Assembly: GCA_030446945.1 (NCBI GenBank)
Contig: JAUJMI010000003.1
Coordinates: 1 to 28,893 of the forward strand
Source of the DNA: Longimicrobium sp.
GTDB taxonomy: Bacteria; Gemmatimonadota; Gemmatimonadetes; Longimicrobiales; Longimicrobiaceae
Direction of reading: 5' to 3'
DNA length: 28,893 nt
Below the pieces are notes generated by a model. The model saw only the letters and a program-made list of their open reading frames with translations. It ran no database searches and had not been told where the DNA came from. The position numbers and the translations under genes were made by a program. Shown in pieces: positions 7,188 to 14,460 of this stretch; position 1 is the stretch's first letter; each line of letters starts with the position of its first letter.

Positions 7188-8654
7188 ATGGCAGACCACA
7201 TGATGGACATCCGTCCCGGACAGCTCTACATCGGCGGCGAGTGGCGGGCCGCGGAGTCCGGTGACACCTTCGACACCGTCAACCCGTCCACGGCCGAGCC
7301 GCTGACGCAGGTGGCCTCGGCGGCGGAGGCGGACGTGGACCGCGCGGTACGCGCCGCACGCGAGGCGTTCGAGAACGGCCCCTGGCCCGGGATGGACGCC
7401 CGAGCCCGCGGCCGCATCCTGTACGCCATCGCGGACGGGCTGGAGGCACGCGCGGACGAGCTGGCGCGCATGGAGGCGATGGACAACGGCAAGCCGGTGC
7501 GCGAGGCGCGCATGATCGACATCAAGGAGTCGATCGACTGCTTCCGCTACTACGCGGGGTGGGCGGACAAGATCGACGGCGACGTCATCCCCGTCCCCGG
7601 GCCGTACCTCAACTACACGCGCCGCGAGCCGATGGGCGTGTGCGGGGCCATCATCCCCTGGAACTACCCGCTGCAGATGGCCGCGTGGAAGGTGGCGCCC
7701 GCCCTGGTCTGCGGGAACACGATGGTGCTGAAGCCCGCCGAGCAGACGCCGCTCACCGCGCTGGAGCTGGCGCGCGTCGCGGCGGAGGCTGGGCTCCCGG
7801 CGGGCGTGCTGAACGTGCTCACCGGCTTCGGCGAGTCGGCGGGGGCGGCGCTGGTGAGGCACCCGGACGTGGACAAGATCGCCTTCACCGGCTCGACCGA
7901 GGTCGGCAAGATCATCCAGCGCGAGGCGGCGGGGTCGCTCAAGCGCGTGTCGCTGGAGCTGGGCGGCAAGAGCCCCAACATCGTCCTGGGCGACGCGGAC
8001 CTGGATGCCGCGGTCAAGGGCGCGGCGATGGCGATCTTCTACAACGCGGGCCAGGCGTGCACCGCCGGCTCGCGCCTGCTGGTGGAGGAGTCGATCCGCG
8101 ACGAGTTCGTGGAGAAGCTGCTGAAGCGCGCCGGCGGGATGAAGGCCGGCGACCCGCTCGACCCTAAGACGCGGCTGGGGCCTCTGGTGTCGCAGGAGCA
8201 GATGGATCGTGTGCTCGGCTACGTGGAGAAGGGTAAGGCGGAGGGCGCCGAGCTGCTCACGGGAGGCGAGCGGGTGGAGGTCAACGGGATGCGCGGCTAC
8301 TTCCTGAACCCCACCATCTTCGACCGCGTGACGCCGGAGATGACGATCGCGCGCGAGGAGATCTTTGGCCCGGTGCTCGGCATCACGACCTTCAAGGACA
8401 TGGACGAGGCGATCCACATCGCCAACTCCAGCATCTACGGCCTGGCCGCCGCCGTCTGGACGCGCGACGTCGGCAAGGCGCACCGCGCCGCGCACCGCCT
8501 GCGCGCCGGCACGGTGTGGATCAACACCTACCACAATCTGGACACCGCTTCCCCCTTTGGCGGCTACAAGCAGAGCGGCTACGGCCGTGAGCTGGGGAAG
8601 CACGCGCTCGACCTGTATACGCAGGTGAAGAGCGTGTGGGTGAGCCTGGGATAA
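7188..8654 (+). CDS. NAD(P)+-dependent aldehyde dehydrogenase
   Basis: A protein of 488 residues, the usual length for the aldehyde dehydrogenase superfamily. It oxidises an aldehyde to the carboxylate. Visible catalytic parts are Asn159 in PWNYP, Lys182 in LKPAEQTP (cofactor), Glu257 in LELGGKSPN, the nucleophile Cys291 in GQACTAGSR, and EEIFGPV. The FTGSTEVGK loop (233-241) binds the cofactor. The closest well-known types are betaine-aldehyde and phenylacetaldehyde dehydrogenase-like enzymes, which cannot be separated by eye. In a cluster with lower phenylacetyl-CoA-type enzymes an aromatic aldehyde substrate is plausible, but this is inference. An alternative start at the Met codons 5-6 changes little. 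It has no strong ribosome site and sits between two intergenic repeats. Confidence 0.93.
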   Translation: MADHMMDIRPGQLYIGGEWRAAESGDTFDTVNPSTAEPLTQVASAAEADVDRAVRAAREAFENGPWPGMDARARGRILYAIADGLEARADELARMEAMDNGKPVREARMIDIKESIDCFRYYAGWADKIDGDVIPVPGPYLNYTRREPMGVCGAIIPWNYPLQMAAWKVAPALVCGNTMVLKPAEQTPLTALELARVAAEAGLPAGVLNVLTGFGESAGAALVRHPDVDKIAFTGSTEVGKIIQREAAGSLKRVSLELGGKSPNIVLGDADLDAAVKGAAMAIFYNAGQACTAGSRLLVEESIRDEFVEKLLKRAGGMKAGDPLDPKTRLGPLVSQEQMDRVLGYVEKGKAEGAELLTGGERVEVNGMRGYFLNPTIFDRVTPEMTIAREEIFGPVLGITTFKDMDEAIHIANSSIYGLAAAVWTRDVGKAHRAAHRLRAGTVWINTYHNLDTASPFGGYKQSGYGRELGKHALDLYTQVKSVWVSLG

Positions 8655-8657
8655 CTG

Positions 8658-8735
8658 CGAGTGCTGAGTTCCAGGTGCTAAGTGCTGGGACCGCGGTTCC
8701 CCAGCACTCAGGACTCAGCACTCAGCACTTAGGAC
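8658..8735. repeat. AGTGCTGAG-type intergenic repeat
   Basis: The stretch carries variants of AGTGCTGAG/AGTGCTAAG on the left (AGTGCTGAGTTCC, GTGCTAAGTGCTGGG). Complementary variants on the right (CCCAGCACTCAGGACTCAGC, then ACTCAGCACTTAGGAC) let it fold into a long imperfect hairpin centred on CCGCGG. A shorter relative lies at 22431-22480. It fills nearly the whole gap between the aldehyde dehydrogenase and the thiolase. Confidence 0.6.
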
Positions 8736-8745
8736 TTTCTCTTCC

Positions 8746-9948
8746 ATGACCGACGCATTCATCCTCGACGCCGTCCGCACCCCCGTAGGGCGCTACGGCG
8801 GCTCGCTCGCTTCCGTGCGGCCGGACGACCTCGCGGCGCACGTCATCCGCGCCCTGGTGGAGCGCACCGGGGTGGACGCGGCGCGCATAGACGACGTGAT
8901 CTTCGGGTGCGCCAACCAGGCGGGCGAGGACAACCGCAACGTCGCGCGCATGGCCGGGCTCCTGGCGGGGTTGCCGGTAACGGTGCCCGGGCAGACGGTG
9001 AACCGGCTCTGCGGGTCGGGGCTCCAGGCCGTCCGCTCCGCCGCGCACGCCATCCGCGCCGGCGAGGGGGAGCTGTTCGTGGTCGGGGGCGTGGAGAGCA
9101 TGACCCGCGCGCCGTGGGTGATGCTCAAGCCGCAGGAAGGCTATGCGCGGGGTGTCCCCGAGATGGCGGACTCGCTCCTGGGGTGGCGCTTCGTGAATCC
9201 CAAGATGCCCAGGGAGTGGACGGTGTCGCTGGGCGAGACGGCGGAGATCGTGGCGGAGGAGTTCGGTGTGTCGCGCGCGGACCAGGACGCCTTCGCGCTC
9301 GCCAGCCAGCAGCGCGCCGCCGCCGCCATCGCCGCCGCACACTTCGCGGGCGAGATCGTGCCGATCGAGATCCCGCAGCGCAAGGGTCCGCCGAAGCTGG
9401 TGGACACCGACGAGCACCCGCGCGCCGACACCACGCTCGAGTCGCTGACCGCCCTGCGCGCCGCCTTCCGCACCGGGCGCGGCACCGTGACGGCGGGGAA
9501 CGCCTCCGGCCTCAACGACGGCGCCTCCGCCCTCCTGGTGGCCTCCGCCGCCGTGGCGGAGGAGATGGGCGTGAAGCCGATGGCGCGCGTGGTGGCGAGC
9601 GACGTGGCCGGGGTGGAGCCGCAGCGCATGGGGATCGGGCCCGTGCCGGCCACCCGCAAGGCGCTCGCCCGCGCGGGGCTGCGCATCGGGGACATCGGGC
9701 TGGCGGAGATCAACGAGGCGTTCGCGGCGCAGTCCGTGGCCTGCGTCCGCGAGCTGGGGCTGGACCCGGAGATCGTCAACGTCTCCGGCGGAGCGGTCGC
9801 GACGGGCCACCCGCTGGGCTCCTCCGGCGCACGCATTCTCACCACGCTGGTGCACGAGATGAGGCGCCGCGGGGTGCGCTACGGGCTCGCCACCATGTGC
9901 ATCGGCGTGGGCCAGGGGATCTCGATGATCGTGGAGCGCGCCGAGTGA
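8746..9948 (+). CDS. Thiolase, acetyl-CoA acyltransferase (PcaF/PaaJ type)
   Basis: A protein of 400 residues. It cleaves 3-oxoacyl-CoA with CoA to acetyl-CoA and a shortened acyl-CoA. The complete thiolase triad is seen: nucleophile Cys89 in NRLCGSGLQA, His355 in GGAVATGHPLGSSGAR and Cys385 in CIGVGQG. The segment ANQAGEDNRNVARMAGLLAG and the 400-residue length are typical of 3-oxoadipyl-CoA/3-oxo-5,6-dehydrosuberyl-CoA thiolases (PcaF, PaaJ), and less so of FadA. That would fit a lower aromatic or phenylacetate route ending in succinyl-CoA and acetyl-CoA. A generic beta-oxidation thiolase is the alternative. Its stop overlaps the GTG start of the next gene (GTGA at 9945-9948), so the two are translationally coupled. 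Confidence 0.92.
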   Translation: MTDAFILDAVRTPVGRYGGSLASVRPDDLAAHVIRALVERTGVDAARIDDVIFGCANQAGEDNRNVARMAGLLAGLPVTVPGQTVNRLCGSGLQAVRSAAHAIRAGEGELFVVGGVESMTRAPWVMLKPQEGYARGVPEMADSLLGWRFVNPKMPREWTVSLGETAEIVAEEFGVSRADQDAFALASQQRAAAAIAAAHFAGEIVPIEIPQRKGPPKLVDTDEHPRADTTLESLTALRAAFRTGRGTVTAGNASGLNDGASALLVASAAVAEEMGVKPMARVVASDVAGVEPQRMGIGPVPATRKALARAGLRIGDIGLAEINEAFAAQSVACVRELGLDPEIVNVSGGAVATGHPLGSSGARILTTLVHEMRRRGVRYGLATMCIGVGQGISMIVERAE

Positions 9949-10733
9949 AGGACACCGTCCTGCTGCGCGTCGACCACGGCGTCGCCTGGATCACCCTCAA
10001 CCGCCCCGAGCGCCTCAACGCCTTCGCCGGCACGATGCGCGACGACCTGCACGACGCCGTCGCCCGCGCCGCGGAAGATGCGGCGGTGCGCGTCCTCGTC
10101 ATCACTGGTAACGGCCGCGCGTTCGGCACCGGCGCGGACCTGGCCGTCACCGGCGACCTCCTCGGCCGCGGCGACGCGGAGACGTTCGAAGGGCTGGTGA
10201 AGTCGGGGATGCGCGCCGTCCGCCGTATCCGCGCCGTGCGGCAGCCGGTGATCGCGGCGGTGAACGGGCCGGCGGCGGGCGCGGGCGCGTCGCTGGCGCT
10301 GGCGTGCGACATCCGCATCGCGTCGGACAAGGCGTCGTTCGGGCTCACCTTCAACCGCATCGGCCTGCACCCGGACTGGGGCGGCAGCTGGTTCCTCCCC
10401 CGCCTGGTGGGCGCCGGCCGTGCCGCGGAGCTGATCCTCTCCGCCCGCATGGTCCCCGCGGACGAGGCACTGCGCATCGGCCTCTTTGAGCGCGTCGTCC
10501 CCGCGGACCGCTTGGATGAGGAGGTGCGCGCATTCGCGGCGGAGCTCGCGGCCAAGCCGCCGCTGGCCCTCGCCGCCGCCAAGCGCACCATCGCGCGCTC
10601 CCTCGACGCCTCGCTGGACGAGATCCTCTCGGCCGAGCGTGACGAGCAGATGGCCTGTTTCCGCTCCGCCGACGCGCGCGAGGGGATCGCCGCCTTCAAC
10701 GAAAAGCGCACCCCGGTCTTCCGCGGCGAATGA
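9945..10733 (+). CDS. Crotonase-family enoyl-CoA isomerase/hydratase (PaaG-like)
   Basis: A protein of 262 residues, started by the GTG that overlaps the thiolase stop. It has the crotonase fold motifs (ITLNRPERLNAF, NGRAFGTGADL, NGPAAGAGASLALACDIRIA). The position of the first hydratase glutamate is Ala/Ser (AGAGAS), while the second acid is Asp144 in GLHPDWGGSWFLPRLVG. A single acidic residue with this HPDWGG context is characteristic of isomerases such as PaaG (epoxyphenylacetyl-CoA/oxepin-CoA and enoyl-CoA isomerisation), not of hydratases. Role in this cluster: moving a double bond so that hydration and thiolysis can proceed. The following lipoprotein begins inside its stop codon (ATGA). 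Confidence 0.88.
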   Translation: MKDTVLLRVDHGVAWITLNRPERLNAFAGTMRDDLHDAVARAAEDAAVRVLVITGNGRAFGTGADLAVTGDLLGRGDAETFEGLVKSGMRAVRRIRAVRQPVIAAVNGPAAGAGASLALACDIRIASDKASFGLTFNRIGLHPDWGGSWFLPRLVGAGRAAELILSARMVPADEALRIGLFERVVPADRLDEEVRAFAAELAAKPPLALAAAKRTIARSLDASLDEILSAERDEQMACFRSADAREGIAAFNEKRTPVFRGE

Positions 10734-11146
10734 CCGCCTTCCCTGCCCTGATGAACTCGACCCGCATCCTCGCTCCCGCGTTACTGATGACGCTCGGTGC
10801 CTGCAAGGCGCCCGACGTGCCGCGCTCCCCCGCGCCGTGGATCACGCTGGGCGCCGGCAGCAACGTCGTCACCTCGCTGGACACCTCGCGCATCGTCCTG
10901 GAGACGGGCACGCGCGTGGTCTGGATCCGGCAGACGGAGGGCGTCCGCGGGGCGCCCGCTGCCCCCGCGACCTCCACTCGCAAGTCCGAATCGCGCCACC
11001 GCGTCAACTGCGGAACGCGCACGGTGAGCGATCTGGAGCCGTCCGGGGCCACGCGGCGGTTCGAGCAGCACCCGTATGGCAATCGGGTCTTCGGCACCGT
11101 GTGCAACGCGCTCGGGAACCTCCCCGCGCGCCCGTCCAGGAGCTGA
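10730..11146 (+). CDS. Small lipoprotein, surface-adhesin E-like
   Basis: A product of 138 residues from the ATG at 10730, overlapping the previous stop as ATGA. The ATG at 10751 gives a cleaner signal (MNSTRILAPALLMTLGAC), where LGAC is a lipobox and Cys the lipidated residue. The mature part has the pattern of surface-adhesin protein E-like domains: an early W (PWITLGAG), a strand ending in 'LDTSRIVLETGTRVVWIRQ', and a later Cys-containing SRHRVNCGTRTV, with a second Cys near the end (GTVCNALG). The match is by eye and moderate. It is odd for an exported lipoprotein to sit coupled between two CoA enzymes; no enzymatic role is suggested. It ends one base before the start of the next gene. 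Confidence 0.75.
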   Translation: MTAFPALMNSTRILAPALLMTLGACKAPDVPRSPAPWITLGAGSNVVTSLDTSRIVLETGTRVVWIRQTEGVRGAPAAPATSTRKSESRHRVNCGTRTVSDLEPSGATRRFEQHPYGNRVFGTVCNALGNLPARPSRS

Positions 11147-11147
11147 C

Positions 11148-12017
11148 ATGAGCGAGCTCTCGAACTCCCGCGTCGGCGTGATCGGCGCCGGCACCATGGG
11201 GCACGGGATCGCGCAGGTGTGCGCGTTGGGCGGCTACGACGTGGCGCTCTTCGATCCCATGCCCGGTGCCGTTGACCGCGCCCTCGCCCGTATCGGGGAG
11301 AACCTGGACAAGGGCGTGGAGCGCGGCAAAGTCGCCGCCGCCGATGCCGCCGGAGCGCGCGGCCGCCTGCGTGCCGCAGGCACGCTGCGCGACGCGGTGG
11401 CCGACGCGGGGCTGATGATCGAGGCCGTCCCCGAGGCGATGGAGCTCAAGGAGCGCATCTTCCACGAGGCGGACGAAGCGGCCCCCGCCGACGCGATCCT
11501 GGCGAGCAACACCTCGTCGCTGAGCGTGTCGCGGATCGCGGCGGCCACGGGGCGTCCGGAGCGGGTGGTGGGGCTGCACTTCTTCAACCCCGTCCACGTC
11601 ATGAAGCTGCTGGTGGTGGTGCGCGGCCGCGCCACGTCACAGGCGTCGGTCAATGCCTCGCTCGCCTTCGCCGGCCGCATCGGCAAGGAGCCGATCGTGG
11701 TGACGGACACCCCGGGGTTCGCCTCGTCGCGCCTGGGCGTGGTGCTGGGGCTGGAGGCGATGCGCATGGTGGAGGAAGAGGTCGCGTCGCCGCACGACAT
11801 CGACCGCGCCATGGAGCTGGGCTACAACCACCCCTTGGGCCCGCTCAAGCTGACCGACGTCGTGGGCCTGGACGTGCGCCTGGGGATCGCCGAGTACCTG
11901 CACGGCGAGCTGGGCGGCGAGCAGTACCGCCCGCCGGAGATCCTGCGCCGCATGGTGGCCGAGGGGCGTCTGGGAAAGAAGAGCGGGCGCGGCTTCTACG
12001 ACTGGGAGGAGAAGTGA
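11148..12017 (+). CDS. 3-hydroxybutyryl/3-hydroxyacyl-CoA dehydrogenase (PaaH/Hbd-like)
   Basis: A protein of 289 residues, preceded by AGGAG (11138-11142). It should oxidise 3-hydroxyacyl-CoA to 3-oxoacyl-CoA with NAD+. The Rossmann motif VGVIGAGTMGHGIAQV (9-24) and Asp36 for NAD are present, as are SNTSSL (120-125), catalytic His144 in GLHFFNPV, and the C-terminal dimer domain with GYNHPLGPLKLTDVVGLD. The residue normally Glu in the 'MKLVEV' motif (the partner of the catalytic His in human HADH) is Val156 here (MKLLVVVRG), and the Pro two residues after FFNPV's Pro is His150. The protein is otherwise intact, so activity may be altered rather than lost. It overlaps the next gene by GTGA. Confidence 0.9.
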   Translation: MSELSNSRVGVIGAGTMGHGIAQVCALGGYDVALFDPMPGAVDRALARIGENLDKGVERGKVAAADAAGARGRLRAAGTLRDAVADAGLMIEAVPEAMELKERIFHEADEAAPADAILASNTSSLSVSRIAAATGRPERVVGLHFFNPVHVMKLLVVVRGRATSQASVNASLAFAGRIGKEPIVVTDTPGFASSRLGVVLGLEAMRMVEEEVASPHDIDRAMELGYNHPLGPLKLTDVVGLDVRLGIAEYLHGELGGEQYRPPEILRRMVAEGRLGKKSGRGFYDWEEK

Positions 12018-12790
12018 AGGAGACCGTTCGCATCGAGCGGGAGGGCGCCGTCGCGGTCCTGACCGTCGACCGCCCCGAGAAGCGCAACGCCCTCAACGCC
12101 GCCGTGCGCCGCGAGCTGATCGCCGCTCTGGACGAGCTGCGCGGCGACGCCGAGGTGCGCGTCCTGGTGCTCACGGGCGCGGGGGAGAAGGCGTTCGTGG
12201 CCGGCGCCGACATCGGCGAGTTCGCGGAGCGTACGCCGCTGGAGCAGCGCGCCGCGATGACGGGGCGCCGCGTCTTCGACGAGATCGCCGCGTATCCGAA
12301 GCCGGTGATCGCCATGATCCACGGCTTGGCGCTGGGCGGCGGGTGCGAGCTGGCGCTGGCCTGCGACCTCCGCATCGCCGCCGACACCGCGAAGCTGGGC
12401 CAGCCCGAGATCAACCTGGGGATCATCCCCGGCGGCGGCGGCACGCAGCGCCTGCCGCGCGTCGTGGGCACCGGCCAGGCCATGCGCCTCGTCCTCACCG
12501 GCGAGATCATCGATGCCGCCGAAGCGCTGCGCATCGGCCTGGTGGACCTGTTGCACCCCGCCGCGGAGCTCCGCGCCCGCACGCTGGAGCTGGCGCGCAC
12601 GATGGCCGCGAAGTCCCCCGTGGCGCTGCAGATGGCCAAATCCGCCGTTCGCGCCGCCGCCGAGATGCCGCTGGCCGCCGGCCTCGCCTACGAGACGGAG
12701 CTCTTCGCCACCTGCTTCGCCAGCGAGGACAAACGAGAGGGGGTGGCCGCGTTCCTGGAGAAGCGCCCGGCCGAGTTCCGCGGCAGCTAG
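12014..12790 (+). CDS. Enoyl-CoA hydratase (PaaF-like)
   Basis: A protein of 258 residues, with a GTG start overlapping the dehydrogenase stop. It is a classic short-chain enoyl-CoA hydratase: VDRPEKRNALN, FVAGADIGEF (oxyanion hole), Glu112 in GLALGGGCELALACDLRIA and Glu132 in GQPEINLGIIPGGGGTQRL, so both acid-base glutamates are present. It ends with the usual FLEKRPAEFRG tail. It would hydrate the enoyl-CoA that the coupled dehydrogenase then oxidises. Last gene of the plus-strand cluster; no clear terminator follows before the convergent minus-strand region. Confidence 0.93.
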   Translation: MKETVRIEREGAVAVLTVDRPEKRNALNAAVRRELIAALDELRGDAEVRVLVLTGAGEKAFVAGADIGEFAERTPLEQRAAMTGRRVFDEIAAYPKPVIAMIHGLALGGGCELALACDLRIAADTAKLGQPEINLGIIPGGGGTQRLPRVVGTGQAMRLVLTGEIIDAAEALRIGLVDLLHPAAELRARTLELARTMAAKSPVALQMAKSAVRAAAEMPLAAGLAYETELFATCFASEDKREGVAAFLEKRPAEFRGS

Positions 12791-12844
12791 GAGGCCGCCG
12801 AACTGCGACACTCGCTCCGAAACCGCCACCCCTCGCAACTCTGA

Positions 12845-12961
12845 CGATCCCGGGGACACCGCCGTTCGGCCGCGCAGCGAGGGGCGCCCGTACGCCACGG
12901 AGACGTGCGCCGCGCCCGCGCGCAGGCTCACGGAGTCGCGCGGGGAAAGCTGCCCGATTCC
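12845..12961 (-). pseudogene. Remnant resembling the start of a DUF2911 protein
   Basis: In the gap between the last hydratase and the aminotransferase, one minus-strand frame reads LSPRDSVSLRAGAAHVSVAY, then GRPSLRGRTAV. This closely follows the beginning of DUF2911 domains (strand, 'VdYgRPs.RGR'). The similarity stops after about 35 residues, the expected continuation (iFG...W.tGAN) is missing, and no start codon with signal peptide precedes it. It is best read as a decayed, truncated copy. Chance resemblance in GC-rich DNA is possible but the motif is specific. Confidence 0.5.
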
Positions 12962-12977
12962 GCACGGCTCATTCGGC

Positions 12978-14210
12978 TCACGGACCCTTTTGCAGCGCCC
13001 GGCCCACGCGCTCGCCGGCTTCGCGCAGGCGGTCCTCGCCGGCAATGAGGGCGAAGCGGACGTGGCCCTCGCCCTCCGGCCCGAAGCCAAGGCCGGGCGA
13101 GACCACCACCCCCGCCTCGCGCAGGAGGAAGCGCGCGAACTCGATGGACCCCATCTCCACGAAAGGGCCGGGCATCGGCGCCCACACGAACATCGTGGCC
13201 TGCGGGGGCGGCACCGGCCAGCCGCTGGCGTTGAGCGCGCCGATCAGCGCCTCGGCGCGGCGGCGGTAGGTGTCGCGAAGCTCCGAGACGCACTCCTGCT
13301 GCGAGCGGAGCGCGTGCGCCGCGGCGATCTGGATCGGCTGGAAGATCCCGTAGTCCAGGTAGCTCTTGATCTTGGTGAGCGCGCTCACCATCGCCCGGTT
13401 CCCCACGCAGAAGCCGACGCGCCACCCCGCCATCCCGTACGACTTGGACATCGAAAAGAACTCCACCGCGATCTCCTTCGCCCCCGGCACCTGCAGGATG
13501 CTCGGGGGGTTCCCGGTGAAGGAGAAGTCCGCGTAGGCGAAGTCGTGGACCAGGAGGAGCCGCTCCCGCCGGCACACCTCCACCGCGCGCTCGAAGAAGG
13601 CCGGATCGCCCGAGAGCGTGGTGGGGTTGTTGGGAAAGGAGAGGAGGAGCGCCTTGGGACGGGGCCAGGTGGAGGCGCAGGCCTGCTCCACGGCGGCCAG
13701 GAGCGCCTCGCCTTCCACCTTCCCCTCGTCGTCGCCCACCAGCGGGATGCTGTGCACGCGGCCGCCCGCGAAGACGACGGAGTAGCTGTGGATCGGGTAC
13801 GCGGGCGAGGGGACGATCACCGTGTCCCCCGCCTCCAGGACGGCGAGCATCAGGTGCGCGATCCCCTCCTTGGCGCCGATGGTGACCACCACCTCGGACT
13901 CGGAATCCAGCTCGACGCCGTAGCGGCGGGCGTAGTGCTCGGCCATGGCGTCGCGCAGGCCGTAGATGCCGCGCGAGGCGCTGTAGCGGTGGTGCTTGTG
14001 GTCGGCCGCGTGCGCCACCAGCTCGTCCACGATGTGTGCCGGCGTGCCGATGTCGGGATTCCCCATCCCCAGGTCGATCACGTCCTCGCCGGCGGCGACG
14101 CGCTCCATCTTCTCCGCGTTGATCTGCGAGAAGACGTACGCGGGAAGGCTTCCGAGCCGCGGGAACTCCGCCGCGCTCTGTGGCGGCCAGGCGGGTGCGT
14201 GTGTGCTCAT
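12978..14210 (-). CDS. alaC: Class I/II aminotransferase, AlaC-type (glutamate-pyruvate)
   Basis: With the ATG at 14210 the product is 410 residues, matching the family; the open frame continues to 14405 but runs through an intergenic palindrome and is not coding. This PLP enzyme belongs to fold type I. Family motifs are SLPAYVFSQINAEKM, IDLGMGNPDIGTP, HRYSASRGIYGLR, GAKEGIAHLMLA, PSPAYPIHSY, FPNNPTTLSG, VHDFAYADFSF and the PLP-lysine motif FFSMSKSYGMAGWRVGF, followed by KIKSYLDYGIFQPIQ. Line by line it follows E. coli AlaC, which makes alanine from pyruvate and glutamate. LL-diaminopimelate aminotransferases are the nearest alternative. A monocistronic unit is likely, with a palindrome upstream and a convergent operon downstream. 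Confidence 0.88.
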   Translation of the reverse strand: MSTHAPAWPPQSAAEFPRLGSLPAYVFSQINAEKMERVAAGEDVIDLGMGNPDIGTPAHIVDELVAHAADHKHHRYSASRGIYGLRDAMAEHYARRYGVELDSESEVVVTIGAKEGIAHLMLAVLEAGDTVIVPSPAYPIHSYSVVFAGGRVHSIPLVGDDEGKVEGEALLAAVEQACASTWPRPKALLLSFPNNPTTLSGDPAFFERAVEVCRRERLLLVHDFAYADFSFTGNPPSILQVPGAKEIAVEFFSMSKSYGMAGWRVGFCVGNRAMVSALTKIKSYLDYGIFQPIQIAAAHALRSQQECVSELRDTYRRRAEALIGALNASGWPVPPPQATMFVWAPMPGPFVEMGSIEFARFLLREAGVVVSPGLGFGPEGEGHVRFALIAGEDRLREAGERVGRALQKGP

Positions 14211-14286
14211 CGATGCTCCGTAGCGGGACAGGTGCGTGGAGCGACGTTGGGATGCAGGAGCCGGGCCCGCCCACAAAGGAGGAAAA

Positions 14287-14377
14287 GCCTCACACACAGG
14301 ACACAGAGGGAACTGCACGCCGCAGAGAAAACCTTTTCTGCTGTTCCCCTCTGTGGCTCTGTGTCTCTGTGTGAGGC
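14287..14377. repeat. CACAGAG-family palindromic intergenic element, copy 1
   Basis: The ends GCCTCACAC (14287-14295) and GTGTGAGGC (14369-14377) are perfect reverse complements. Inside, CACAGAGGGAAC faces GTTCCCCTCTGTG, and GCAGAGAAAA faces TTTTCTGC near the centre. The element lies between the M16 terminator and the aminotransferase start and is the best-preserved of the related copies in this window. Confidence 0.75.
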
Positions 14378-14396
14378 CCCTGTTTCGGATCTCGAA

Positions 14397-14437
14397 TGGA
14401 AACAAAAGCAGAGGGGCCCGGACCTGCCGAGCCCCTC
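14397..14437 (-). terminator. Rho-independent terminator of the M16 peptidase operon
   Basis: On the minus strand GAGGGGCTCGG and CCGGGCCCCTC form an 11-base-pair stem with one mismatch and a CAGGT loop, followed by TGCTTTTGTTT. It begins 24 bases after the stop of the second M16 gene, the expected position. Confidence 0.75.
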
Positions 14438-14460
14438 CTTCGTGCCGTGCTGAAGCGAGG

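Noticed and set aside
6240..8603. A 787-residue minus-strand open frame opposite the hydratase and aldehyde dehydrogenase
   Set aside because: The His/Arg/Gln-rich composition is the antisense shadow of two well-supported plus-strand enzymes. No domain is recognisable.
8658..8735. Possible CRISPR-like short repeats (AGTGCTGAG units)
   Set aside because: Units are short, variable and in inverted arrangement without spacers of regular length, and no cas genes are in the window. They are better read as a palindromic repeat.
12507..14453. Long plus-strand frames opposite the aminotransferase
   Set aside because: They are shadows of the AlaC-type gene; composition is His/Arg/Gly-rich and no motif is present.
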